A stretch of DNA of 19,982 nucleotides from CALMKX01 sp044869955 (GTDB lineage Bacteria > Acidobacteriota > Thermoanaerobaculia > Multivoradales > SZUA-115). Under the pieces are notes generated by a model. That model worked only from the letters and a program-made list of their open reading frames with translations. It did no database searches and was not told the origin of the DNA. The stretch covers positions 1-19,982 of the forward strand of contig JBIOYC010000058.1 of NCBI GenBank assembly GCA_044869955.1. Reading direction: 5' to 3'. The first letter of the stretch is position 1; each line of letters starts with the position of its first letter. Positions 1-7,665 of this stretch are shown piece by piece. Both the position numbers and the translations under genes were made by a program.

Positions 1-19
1 CGTGTCCGCCCTCCCCGCC

Positions 20-41
20 GGGGCGCAGCATGCTGCGCCCC
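20..41. repeat. Perfect 22-bp palindrome at the end of the PqqB-like gene
   Basis: GGGGCGCAGCA is followed directly by its exact reverse complement. On the minus strand it begins inside the TAG stop codon of the upstream MBL-fold gene (stop at 41-43), giving TAGGGGCGCAGC. The adjoining bases 1-13 (CGTGTCCGCCCTC) recur exactly, on the opposite strand, at 13651-13663. The site is therefore one of a dispersed repeat family and probably continues past the left edge. The hairpin could act as a terminator or mRNA 3' stabiliser, but no clear T-tract follows. Confidence 0.8.
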
Positions 42-1006
42 TACAGGTTGATCACCTGGCCGTCGGCGAGGACGTGGAAACCCTGCTTCTCGACGTTCTT
101 GCGCGCTTCGGAGTCCCCGTCGAGAGCCGGGTTCGAGTGGTTCAGGTGGGTGAACCAGACCTCGAGCCGCCCCTCCGAGACGGGCGGCCGCAGGGTCTCC
201 ATCGAATCCACGATCAGCGGATGCCCGATCTCGGCGAGGTTGCGGTCCGGTAGCTCCTCGCCCGAGTAGAAGGTGGCATCGAGCAGGGCGACGTCCACGC
301 CGGCCAGGGCCTCGAGGATCGACGGCGACCACTTGCGCCAGGGATCGGTGTCGGGCACGTAGAGCAGGGTCTTGTGCGGCCCCTTGATCTTGTAGCCGAA
401 GGTGTCCGTGTACTCGGCCCGGTGCGGCACCAGCAGGGGCGTCACGGTCACCCCCTGCCCGAGCGCCACGGCCTGCCCGGGCTCGAGGATCGCTGGCTGG
501 ATGTTGCCGAGACGCACCAGCTGGTCCCAGGGGGCGTTCCTGGACAGAAATTCCACCATCCGCCGCGTCCCCCAGACTGGAACACCGCGGGTGTGCATCG
601 ATTCGTAGCCCAGGTGGGCGAGGCCGGTGTAGTGGCCCATGTGGGCGTGGGTCAGGAAGACGCCCGAGATCAGACTGCGGTCGATGCGCTCCGGCGCTCC
701 GCTGCGGAAGGGCCGCAGCCTCTCGATCTGGGCCGGCAGGTCGGGAGTGGCGTCGAAGAGGTAGCGCTCGTTGGTCTCCGGCAGGATCAAGGCGAGCGAG
801 GCCACGGCCCGGGCCCGCGCGGGGTCCCTTCGGGCCGCCGTGCAGCGGTCGCAGGCGCAGCCGGTCTGGGGCAAGCCACCGTCCTGGGCCGTGCCGAGGA
901 CGAGGATCCGCGGACCGGCGGCGGCCGGAGCGTCGGCGCGGCTCGACCACCAGGTGGCGGCGCCCAGCAGGACGGCGACGCCGAGCAGCAAGAAGCGTGG
1001 GCTCAT
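41..1006 (-). CDS. PqqB-like MBL-fold metallo-hydrolase, N-terminally anchored or exported
   Basis: This 321-residue protein resembles the PqqB-like branch of the metallo-beta-lactamase fold. After an N-terminal hydrophobic stretch (about residues 5-19: signal peptide or membrane anchor) comes GTAQDGGLPQTGC with a Cys cluster C50-x-C52-x2-C55, as in PqqB. The metal motif reads HAHMGH at 120-125, that is HxHxGH rather than the HxHxDH of classical hydrolases. Later His/Asp-rich segments (VPHRAEY, LLDATFYSG, FTHLNHSNP) fit the rest of the fold. The ATG at 1006 is preceded by AGAGGA about 7 nt upstream. The gene lies 13 nt after the RND transporter stop, so the two are probably cotranscribed. No other pqq genes are visible, so a role in PQQ synthesis is not supported. 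The substrate is unknown, and the signal segment suggests action at or outside the inner membrane. Confidence 0.85.
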   Translation of the reverse strand: MSPRFLLLGVAVLLGAATWWSSRADAPAAAGPRILVLGTAQDGGLPQTGCACDRCTAARRDPARARAVASLALILPETNERYLFDATPDLPAQIERLRPFRSGAPERIDRSLISGVFLTHAHMGHYTGLAHLGYESMHTRGVPVWGTRRMVEFLSRNAPWDQLVRLGNIQPAILEPGQAVALGQGVTVTPLLVPHRAEYTDTFGYKIKGPHKTLLYVPDTDPWRKWSPSILEALAGVDVALLDATFYSGEELPDRNLAEIGHPLIVDSMETLRPPVSEGRLEVWFTHLNHSNPALDGDSEARKNVEKQGFHVLADGQVINL

Positions 1007-1019
1007 GGCTGGTCCTCTC

Positions 1020-3566
1020 TCAGGATCGGGCCTTCCGGCGGTGGCGGATCCCGATCAGGGCCGGCAGCACGGTCATCGCCGTGATCACGGTGGTCATGGC
1101 GCCGATCGAGGCCACGTAGCCGGTGGAACGCATGCCGGGGAAGCTCGAGGTGGCGAGGCTGCCGAAGCCCACCACCGTGGTCAGGGCGGCGATCAGGATG
1201 GCGTTCGAGGTCTCGCCGATGCCGTTCTCCGGCCGATCCTGCTCCTTCTCGAGGTAGCGATGCACCATGTGGATGCCGTAGTCGCTGCCCAGGCCGACGA
1301 TCATGGTGGTGACGAAGATGTTCATGAAGTTCATCGGCAGGTCGAGAAGGGTCATCGCCCCGAGCATCCAGATCATGCCCAGGGCGAGCGGCACGAGAGT
1401 CGCGAACGCCGGCACCACGCGCCGGAAGTCGTAGATCAGGATCAAGAGGACGATGCCGGTGCCCAGCGCCAAGGCGATCCAGGCGTCCCGGCGCACTCGC
1501 TCCCGCATGTACTTGTTGATCACGTTGGCGCCCGTCAACACCGTGTCCGGCCCCAACTTCTTCGCCAGCTCGAGGGCCTGCGGCGGGGCCTCGCGGTTCC
1601 ACTCCCCGGCTCGCGGGTAGAGGTAGATCACGCTCTGCCAGCCGTCGCCGTGCCGGTGCAGGACGCGGTCCAGCAGGCGGCGCGCCTGGCCTTCGGCCGG
1701 CAGGTCCTCGGTCCCCATCGGCTCGGTGGGAGAAAGGGCCTGCTCGAGGAGGCCCAGACCCCGCTCGAACGCGGTCGCCCGCAGCCCCTCGGCGGTGAGC
1801 GCCGCCGCCAGCTCGCTGCGAACTCGCGCCGGGTCCAGCTCCCCGTTCGCTCGCTTCTCGGCCAGCCAGGCGAGGGCCTCACGCTGCCTGCGGGGTGACG
1901 GGATGACGGAGCTGACGCTCGACAGGCTCTTGATCACGCCATCTCGGACCAGCGACTGGGCCTCCTGGGCCACCTCTTCCGTGCGGTCCAGCAGGGGCCC
2001 GACCTCCTGGCCGCGGAGGATCAGCATCATGAAGTCGAAGTCCGAGCCGAAACGCTCGGCGACCAGCTTCTCCACCGCGCCGCCCTCGCTTCCCGCCGGC
2101 CGCATCGATTTCCAGCTGTCCTCGAAGGGCAAGCGTAGGGCGTAGAGCCCGAGGACCACGGTGAGCAGAGCCGTCGCCACCAGTACCGGAACGGGATGGC
2201 GGTAGGAGAGCTTGGCGACACGATCGCCCCCGAAGCCGTGCAAGTAGAGCCGGGGCCGGGAGTCGCGGCGCCGGTGGTGCTCTTCGCTCCAGGCGAGCAT
2301 GGCGGGCAGCAGCAGCACCACGGCGAGCAGACAGAACAGGATGCCCGTGCCGGTGAGCACCCCCATCTGGCGCAGGCCGCGGAAGTCGGTGAAGGTGAAG
2401 GCGTAAAAGGTGGCCGCCGTGGTGCAGGCGCCGGCCACCACCGCCGGCCCGGCCAGGCCCATGGAGCTCACCAGGGAGGTCTCGAAGTCCTTGCCGGCAC
2501 GGCCCTCTTCGACGAACCGGCCGTAGAGCACGACCACGAAGTCGACGCCCACGCCCGCGAGCAGGGCGGCAGTGCCGCTGGTCGCCGAGCTGACGGTGCC
2601 GAAGACCAGCGACGCGAAGCCGAAGGTGAGCACCATCCCGACCGCCAGGGGCACGAAGGCGTAGCCTAGGGTCGAGAGCCGGCGGAAGGCGAAGAGGAAG
2701 AGGATCAGCACCAGCAGCATCGAGCTGGTGGAGTTGATCGTCATGTCCCCCTGGATCGCGCTGGCGTCCTCGACCGCCGAGACGTGCGCGCCGCCCATTC
2801 GCACGCGGGGCAGGGGCAGTGCCTCGGAGCCCATCTCGGTCTGGAAGTCGGCGTTGGCGCCGGTCACGGCGCCGCGGATCGCGGCGACCATGCGCTTGCC
2901 GTGGTCGATGTCCTGGGGCGGCCGCGAGGGCTTGGCAATGAGCAGCAGCAGGCGCTGGTCCTGGGACAGGAAGTAGCCGCTCATCCAGTCCACCGACATG
3001 CCGCCACGGCTCGACTCGATGCGACTGAGCAGCACCTCGGCGATGCCCAGGGGGTCCAGCCGGGCGAGGTCCCGGAGCACCAGCGACTGCGGCGTGGAGA
3101 GCCGGCGGCGCAGCTCCCCAACCCTCTGCTGGATGCCCTCGGGGGTCAGCCTCCGGGCCAGCTCCTCCCGCCCCGCCGCATCGAGGAACAGCACGGCCCG
3201 GGGGAAGAGCTGCTCGAGCAGCCTCTCCGGCTCTTCGATCCGGTACTCCACGTCGACCAGCTCGGGGATCTCGCGCAAGCGCGCCGCGAGCCGGTCGGCG
3301 TAAGCCTGATAGGGGTCGATCGGCCCTCCCTCGGGGATCTCGAGCACGACCATCAGGTAGTCGAAGGTGCCGAACTCTTGGAGCGTGTCGAGATAGGCGG
3401 CGATCACCGGGTCCTTGCGCGGCACCAGGTTGAGGACGTCGCCATCGAGCTTCAAGCGCGAGATCAGCCACCCCGACAGAGCGAGCAGCGCCAGGGTGCC
3501 GGCGAAGACCAGGCGGTAGTGGCGCCGCGCGAAGAGGGCGAGTCGTTCGAGAAGGGTGCGGATCAC
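1020..3566 (-). CDS. RND/MMPL-family transporter (HpnN-like exporter)
   Basis: An 848-residue inner-membrane transporter with the duplicated RND layout: one TM helix (about 18-38), a large periplasmic domain (about 40-278), a five-helix block (about 279-425), then the same pattern repeated to the C-terminus. Each half has a glycine-rich helix with a buried acid, GVGVDF (Asp342) and GLGSDY (Asp762), positioned as the proton-relay residues of this superfamily. Length and layout match MMPL/HpnN-type lipid exporters rather than AcrB (about 1050 aa), and no membrane-fusion or TolC partner is nearby. The GTG start overlaps the pgsA stop by 4 nt (GTGA), with GGAGG 9 nt upstream, implying translational coupling. 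A lipid or hopanoid cargo is inferred from family and neighbour; it could also export another hydrophobic compound. Confidence 0.88.
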   Translation of the reverse strand: MIRTLLERLALFARRHYRLVFAGTLALLALSGWLISRLKLDGDVLNLVPRKDPVIAAYLDTLQEFGTFDYLMVVLEIPEGGPIDPYQAYADRLAARLREIPELVDVEYRIEEPERLLEQLFPRAVLFLDAAGREELARRLTPEGIQQRVGELRRRLSTPQSLVLRDLARLDPLGIAEVLLSRIESSRGGMSVDWMSGYFLSQDQRLLLLIAKPSRPPQDIDHGKRMVAAIRGAVTGANADFQTEMGSEALPLPRVRMGGAHVSAVEDASAIQGDMTINSTSSMLLVLILFLFAFRRLSTLGYAFVPLAVGMVLTFGFASLVFGTVSSATSGTAALLAGVGVDFVVVLYGRFVEEGRAGKDFETSLVSSMGLAGPAVVAGACTTAATFYAFTFTDFRGLRQMGVLTGTGILFCLLAVVLLLPAMLAWSEEHHRRRDSRPRLYLHGFGGDRVAKLSYRHPVPVLVATALLTVVLGLYALRLPFEDSWKSMRPAGSEGGAVEKLVAERFGSDFDFMMLILRGQEVGPLLDRTEEVAQEAQSLVRDGVIKSLSSVSSVIPSPRRQREALAWLAEKRANGELDPARVRSELAAALTAEGLRATAFERGLGLLEQALSPTEPMGTEDLPAEGQARRLLDRVLHRHGDGWQSVIYLYPRAGEWNREAPPQALELAKKLGPDTVLTGANVINKYMRERVRRDAWIALALGTGIVLLILIYDFRRVVPAFATLVPLALGMIWMLGAMTLLDLPMNFMNIFVTTMIVGLGSDYGIHMVHRYLEKEQDRPENGIGETSNAILIAALTTVVGFGSLATSSFPGMRSTGYVASIGAMTTVITAMTVLPALIGIRHRRKARS

Positions 3567-4129
3567 TCGGCGGGTCCTCCAGGCATCGGGCCACGACGAA
3601 TGAAGCGGCCGAAGTGAACGAAGTACTCGACGCCCGAGTAGACCGTCACTACCAGGGCCAGCCAGAGGGAGACGGGGGTCAGATGACCGAACTCGCCGAG
3701 CTTCTCATGGATGATGACGAACGAGATCGAGATCACCTGGAGCACGGTCTTGAGCTTGCCCGAGAAGCCCGCGGCGACCACGACGCCCTCGCTGGCCGCG
3801 AAGCTGCGCAGGGCCGAGACGGCGAACTCCCGGGCGATGATCGCCACCACGATCCAGGCCGGCACCACCTGGGGATTGATCTCCACCAGCGAGATGTAGG
3901 CCGCGGACATCAGGATCTTGTCCGCCGCCGGGTCGAGGAGCTTGCCGAAGCGGGTGACCTGGTGGCGGCGCCGGGCGATGAAGCCGTCGAGCACGTCGGT
4001 CAAGGCCGCCAGCAGAAAGAGCCCCAGCCCCCACCACTCGCGGCCGTCGAACTTGGTGAGCAACACCACCACCAGGATCGGCACCAGGAGGATGCGGAAC
4101 AGGGTCAGCAGATTCGGCAGGTTCAACAC
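3563..4129 (-). CDS. pgsA: CDP-diacylglycerol--glycerol-3-phosphate 3-phosphatidyltransferase
   Basis: An integral-membrane enzyme of the CDP-alcohol phosphatidyltransferase family that makes phosphatidylglycerophosphate, the committed step to phosphatidylglycerol and cardiolipin. The family signature DxxDGxxAR(x8)GxxxDxxxD is intact: DVLDGFIAR at about 45-53, then GKLLDPAAD. All four metal/substrate Asp residues are present, with several hydrophobic helices around them. The 188-aa length is typical of bacterial PgsA. The open frame extends far upstream without homology. The start is placed at GTG 4129, giving MLNLPNLLTLF, which matches the usual PgsA N-terminus; TTG at 4126 is an alternative. 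No good Shine-Dalgarno site precedes either. The stop overlaps the RND transporter start by 4 nt. Confidence 0.93.
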   Translation of the reverse strand: MLNLPNLLTLFRILLVPILVVVLLTKFDGREWWGLGLFLLAALTDVLDGFIARRRHQVTRFGKLLDPAADKILMSAAYISLVEINPQVVPAWIVVAIIAREFAVSALRSFAASEGVVVAAGFSGKLKTVLQVISISFVIIHEKLGEFGHLTPVSLWLALVVTVYSGVEYFVHFGRFIRRGPMPGGPAE

Positions 4130-4172
4130 CGCCGGAACGATAGCGCGACGGGGGGAGGCGGGGGAAGCTGGC

Positions 4173-4190
4173 GGGGGGCGGTCGCCCCCC
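4173..4190. repeat. GC hairpin just after the transglycosylase gene
   Basis: GGGGGGCG is followed by GT and then CGCCCCCC, a near-perfect palindrome that can fold into a 6-7 bp stem with a 4-nt loop. It starts 1 nt beyond the transglycosylase stop codon (4192-4194) and lies about 45 nt upstream of the pgsA start. There is no U-tract, so it could be a weak terminator, a 3' stabiliser or a chance run of G and C. Confidence 0.5.
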
Positions 4191-4191
4191 C

Positions 4192-4818
4192 TCACGGATC
4201 CGTCGTGATGACGATCTTGCCGTCCTTGCGCACCACGTGGGGGCGGCGGCCTTCGAGCTGGTTGCTGTCGAGGTTGGGGTCCGTGCCCTGGTAGAGGTGG
4301 AGCACCCGGCGGATGTACTCGCGGGTCTCCTGGTAGGGGGGCACGCCGCCGTGGCGCTGCACTGCACCCGGGCCGGCGTTGTAGGCTGCCAGGGCCAGCT
4401 CGATGCGGTTGCCGAAGCGGTCGAGCATCTGGCGCAGGTAGGCCGTGCCGCCGCGGACGTTCTGGTCGGGGTCGTAGGGATCCGAGACCGCCAGCTCCTT
4501 GGCGGTGGAAGGCTTGAGCTGCATCAGGCCGATGCAGCCCTTGTTCGAGACCGCGCGGGAGTTGTAGCCGGACTCGGCCTGGATCACCGCCTGCACCAGC
4601 CGCGGCGAAAGGCGATGGTGGTCGGCGTGGCGCTCGATCAACGGCACCCAGGCGGCCACCGGCACCGGCCGAAGGCTCCACGCCGTCCGGCTGGCCTTCT
4701 GCACCGGCGTCTCGTTGTAGATCAGGGTGGAGCCGTCCGCACGGGTGACGATGCGCACCTGGGCTGCGGCCGGTAGAGCCAGCAACAGGGCGAGCAGGGC
4801 GAGGACAGGGCGCTTCAT
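4192..4818 (-). CDS. Lytic transglycosylase, SLT family 1 (periplasmic)
   Basis: This 208-residue exported enzyme should cleave peptidoglycan between MurNAc and GlcNAc, leaving 1,6-anhydro ends. Residues 1-19 form a signal peptide (KR, then a Leu/Ala-rich core, ending AAAQ). A short N-terminal segment with ADGSTLIYNE at about 27-36 resembles the small beta domain (DUF4124-like) often found before SLT domains. The SLT goose-type lysozyme fold follows: AESGYN with catalytic Glu82, GLMQL at 97-101, and AYNAGP at 145-150. The conserved YxxETxxYI element is also present (PPYQETREYI). The ATG at 4818 gives the signal peptide directly, although no strong Shine-Dalgarno site is seen. It stands 74 nt after alaS with a palindrome between them, so it may be its own unit. 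The family is certain; the specific paralogue is not. Confidence 0.93.
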   Translation of the reverse strand: MKRPVLALLALLLALPAAAQVRIVTRADGSTLIYNETPVQKASRTAWSLRPVPVAAWVPLIERHADHHRLSPRLVQAVIQAESGYNSRAVSNKGCIGLMQLKPSTAKELAVSDPYDPDQNVRGGTAYLRQMLDRFGNRIELALAAYNAGPGAVQRHGGVPPYQETREYIRRVLHLYQGTDPNLDSNQLEGRRPHVVRKDGKIVITTDP

Positions 4819-4865
4819 GGCTCGGTTGAAGTCGGGCGGCCAGCGAGTCTACCCCAAGGGGGCTC

Positions 4866-4887
4866 AGGGCGCACGGCCGTGCGCCCT
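4866..4887. repeat. Perfect 22-bp palindrome after alaS
   Basis: AGGGCGCACGG is followed by its exact reverse complement. It begins 5 nt downstream of the alaS TAG stop (4893-4895) and sits in the 74-nt gap before the transglycosylase gene. The core GGGCGCA...TGCGCCC resembles the palindrome at 20-41. As RNA it would form a very stable hairpin; no U-tract follows, so it could be a terminator lacking a U-tract, an mRNA 3' stabiliser or a member of the repeat family. Confidence 0.75.
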
Positions 4888-4892
4888 TCGGC

Positions 4893-7553
4893 CTACCCCA
4901 GTCCCAGCTGCTCGCGCACGCGCCTCTCGGCCGCGGCCAGGGCCTCGGGCAGCTTCTCCGGGTCCTTGCCGCCGGCCTGGGCGAAGTCGGGCCGGCCGCC
5001 CCCTCCCCCACCCACCACCGCCGCCGCGGCCTTGACCAGCTCCCCGGCGTGCACCCGGCCCACCAGGTCCTTGCTCACCGCCGCCACCAGGCTCACCTTG
5101 TCCGGCTCGCGGGCAGCGAGGAAGACCACCCCGGAACCGAGCTTCGAGCGCAGGGCGTCCGCGATCGTCCGCAGCTCGTTGGCCGGGGCCGGGGGCACCT
5201 CTTGAAGCAGCACCTTGACCCCCGCCACCTCTACTACGCCGTCCCCGGCCCCGCCCGCGGCCGGCGCCGCCGCCCGAGTGGCGCGCTCGAGGCGCAGCTT
5301 CGCCAGCTCGTCTTCCTTCTGCTTGGCCTCGCGGCGCAGGCGCGCGATCTCCTCCGGCGCCCGCTCGGCACCGGCCCCCAGGCTCTCCTCGATCGCCGCC
5401 AGCAGGCGCCGCCGCTCCTCCACCCAGCCGCGGGCGGCCTCGCCGGCCACGGCCTCGATACGGCGCACGCCGGAAGCGATGCCCTTCTCCGAGAGGATCA
5501 CGAAGAGGCCGATCTCCCCCGTGTTGGCCACATGGCAGCCGCCGCAGAGCTCGAGGGAGACGCCCGGCACCTCCACCGTGCGCACCCGGTCCCCGTATTT
5601 CTCGCCGAACAGGGCCATGGCCCCGGAGGCGAGGGCCTCGGCGTGCGAGCGCTCGGCGATGGCGACGCCCAGGGCTTCGAGAGTCGTACGGTTCACCCGG
5701 CCCTCGATCTCGGCCAGCTCCCCGGGGGTCAGAGGCCGATGGAAGGTGAAGTCGAAGCGCAGCCGCTCCGGCGCCACCAGGGAGCCGGCCTGCCTGGCGC
5801 CTTCCCCCAGCACCCCGCGCAGGGCGGCGTGCAAGAGGTGGGTGGCGGTGTGGTGGCGCTCGATGGCCCGGCGGCGCGTGGCGTCCACCTCGAGGTCCAC
5901 TCGTGCTCCGGCCGCCAGGGTGCCCTCCTCCACCGTCACGAAGTGGAGGAAGGTGCCGGCCGCCTCCTTCTGGGTGTCGGTCACTCTCGCCTTGCCCCCC
6001 GGCCAGCTGATCGTGCCGGTATCCCCCACCTCGCCGCCCCCCTCGGCGTAGAACACCGTGCGATCGAGGCTCACGGCACCGCTCGAGCCCGCGGCCAGGG
6101 CGGTCAAGGCCGAGCCGTCCCCCGCGGCCAGGCGCAGCACGGCGACTCCCTCGGCGCGATGGCGGCCGTAGCCCTCGAAGGGCGTGGGCCCGGTCTCGCC
6201 GCGCAACGTCTGGGCGAGCAGCTCACGGCGCTTCTGGCCGGAACCCGTGGCCTGGCGGGAGCGCTCCCGCTGGCGCTCCAGCTCGGCCTCGAAGCCCTCT
6301 TGATCGACCGTGAAGCGCTCCTCCTCGGCGATCTCGCGCACCAGCTCGAGGGGCAGGCCGTGGGTGTCGTAGAGCCGGAAGGCCAGAGATCCTGGCAGCT
6401 GGCTCTCGCCGCGGGCCCGCAGGGTCTCGATCTCGTCCTGGATGGCCCGGGCACCGGCCGCGAGGGTGGTCAGGAACTTCTCCTCCTCGCTGGCGATGGT
6501 CGCCGCCGAGGCCTCGCGGGTGGCGTCGAGCTCCGGGTAGGCGCCGGCGAAGATCTCGCCCACCGCCGGCAGCAGGCGGTGCAGAAAGGGCTCGGTGAAG
6601 CCCAGCCGCATGCCGTGGCGCAGGGCCCGGCGCAGCAGGCGGCGCAGCACGTAGCCGCGGCCCTCGTTGCCGGGGATCACCCCGTCGGCGAGCAGGAAGG
6701 CGCTCGAGCGCAGGTGGTCGGCGAGCACCCGCGCGGCCACGTCCCCTTCGGCCATCGTGCCCCCGTAGGTCGTACCCGCCAGCCGCACGGCACCCTCGAT
6801 CAGGGGCCGAAAGAGGTCGGTGTCGTAGTTCGAGGCCACGCCCTGGAGCACCGCCGCCACCCGTTCGAGGCCGGCGCCGGTATCGATCGAGGGATTGGGC
6901 AGGGGAGTGAGGGTGCCGTCGGCGGCGCGCTCGTACTGCATGAAGACCAGGTTCCAGATCTCCATGTAGCGGCCGGAGGCCGAGCCCTCGGCGAAGGGCA
7001 CGGCGGGCCGCTGCGGCTCCCGGTCGACGAAGATCTCCGAGCAGGGGCCACACGGGCCGGTGTCGCCCATGGCCCAGAAGTTGTCCTCGGCGCCGCAGCG
7101 CAGGATGCGCTCCGGGGGCAGACTCGACAGCTCCCGCCACAGGGCCTCGGCCTCGTCGTCGTCCGTGAACACGGTGGCGAAGAGGCGCTCCGGCGGCAGG
7201 CCCCACACGCCGGTCACCAGCTCCCAGGCCATGGCCACGGCGTCGCGCTTGAAGTAGTCACCGAAGGAGAAGTTGCCGAGCATCTCGAAGAAGGTGTGGT
7301 GGCGCGGCGAGGGTCCGACGTTCTCGAGGTCGTTGTGCTTGCCCGAGACGCGCAGGCACTTCTGCACCGACACGGCGCGCTTGCCGGGCGGCGTCTCGGT
7401 GCCCAGGAAGAAGCCCTTGAACGGCACCATGCCGGCGTTCGTGAAGAGGAGAGTCGGGTCCCCGTGGGGCACCAGCGGCGCGCTGGCCACGATGCGATGG
7501 CCCCGCGAAGCGAAGAAGTCGAGGAAGGAGCGGCGGATGTCGGTGCTGTTCAT
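4893..7553 (-). CDS. alaS: Alanine--tRNA ligase
   Basis: An 886-residue cytoplasmic synthetase that charges tRNA-Ala and edits mischarged Ser and Gly. The N-terminus (RRSFLDFFASRGH, then LLFTNAGMVPFKGFFLG) is the class II catalytic core. SFGDYFKRDAV and the helical tRNA-recognition region follow. The editing domain carries the zinc motif HTATH (His568, His572) and CGGCH (Cys670, His674), so all four zinc ligands are present. The C-terminal C-Ala region has the glycine-rich GGGGGGRPDFAQAGG segment and ends LGLG. Length is close to E. coli AlaRS (876). The usual motif is CGGTH; here the Thr is Cys. The gene follows a 14-bp hairpin terminator and ends before a 22-bp palindrome, so it may be transcribed alone. 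No strong Shine-Dalgarno site lies before the ATG at 7553. Confidence 0.97.
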   Translation of the reverse strand: MNSTDIRRSFLDFFASRGHRIVASAPLVPHGDPTLLFTNAGMVPFKGFFLGTETPPGKRAVSVQKCLRVSGKHNDLENVGPSPRHHTFFEMLGNFSFGDYFKRDAVAMAWELVTGVWGLPPERLFATVFTDDDEAEALWRELSSLPPERILRCGAEDNFWAMGDTGPCGPCSEIFVDREPQRPAVPFAEGSASGRYMEIWNLVFMQYERAADGTLTPLPNPSIDTGAGLERVAAVLQGVASNYDTDLFRPLIEGAVRLAGTTYGGTMAEGDVAARVLADHLRSSAFLLADGVIPGNEGRGYVLRRLLRRALRHGMRLGFTEPFLHRLLPAVGEIFAGAYPELDATREASAATIASEEEKFLTTLAAGARAIQDEIETLRARGESQLPGSLAFRLYDTHGLPLELVREIAEEERFTVDQEGFEAELERQRERSRQATGSGQKRRELLAQTLRGETGPTPFEGYGRHRAEGVAVLRLAAGDGSALTALAAGSSGAVSLDRTVFYAEGGGEVGDTGTISWPGGKARVTDTQKEAAGTFLHFVTVEEGTLAAGARVDLEVDATRRRAIERHHTATHLLHAALRGVLGEGARQAGSLVAPERLRFDFTFHRPLTPGELAEIEGRVNRTTLEALGVAIAERSHAEALASGAMALFGEKYGDRVRTVEVPGVSLELCGGCHVANTGEIGLFVILSEKGIASGVRRIEAVAGEAARGWVEERRRLLAAIEESLGAGAERAPEEIARLRREAKQKEDELAKLRLERATRAAAPAAGGAGDGVVEVAGVKVLLQEVPPAPANELRTIADALRSKLGSGVVFLAAREPDKVSLVAAVSKDLVGRVHAGELVKAAAAVVGGGGGGRPDFAQAGGKDPEKLPEALAAAERRVREQLGLG

Positions 7554-7614
7554 GGGATCGGCCCTAAAAGGGGGCCAAGGATAGCAGGCAGGGCGATCGG
7601 AGCGAGGAAGGAGG

Positions 7615-7653
7615 CCCCGCCCGGCCCCCGAGCGTTTCAGGGGCCGGGCGGGG
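7615..7653 (-). terminator. 14-bp stem-loop after the mtrB-like gene
   Basis: CCCCGCCCGGCCCC (7615-7628) pairs perfectly with GGGGCCGGGCGGGG (7640-7653) around an 11-nt loop. On the minus strand it starts 12 nt after the MtrB-like stop (7666-7668) and is followed by a pyrimidine run (CCTCCTTCCTC) instead of a true U-tract. It ends about 60 nt before alaS. Position and stability suit a terminator closing the cytochrome operon. Confidence 0.7.
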
Positions 7654-7665
7654 AGGGAGAGGGAC

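Noticed and set aside
4130..5011. N-terminal extension of the pgsA frame up to 5011
   Set aside because: The added sequence has no membrane or enzyme features, overlaps the transglycosylase gene and alaS end, and the PgsA homology starts at MLNLPNLLT.
7578..7583. TATCCT as a -10 box for alaS
   Set aside because: The -35 position reads CTCGCT, with almost no match to consensus, so I do not call a promoter.
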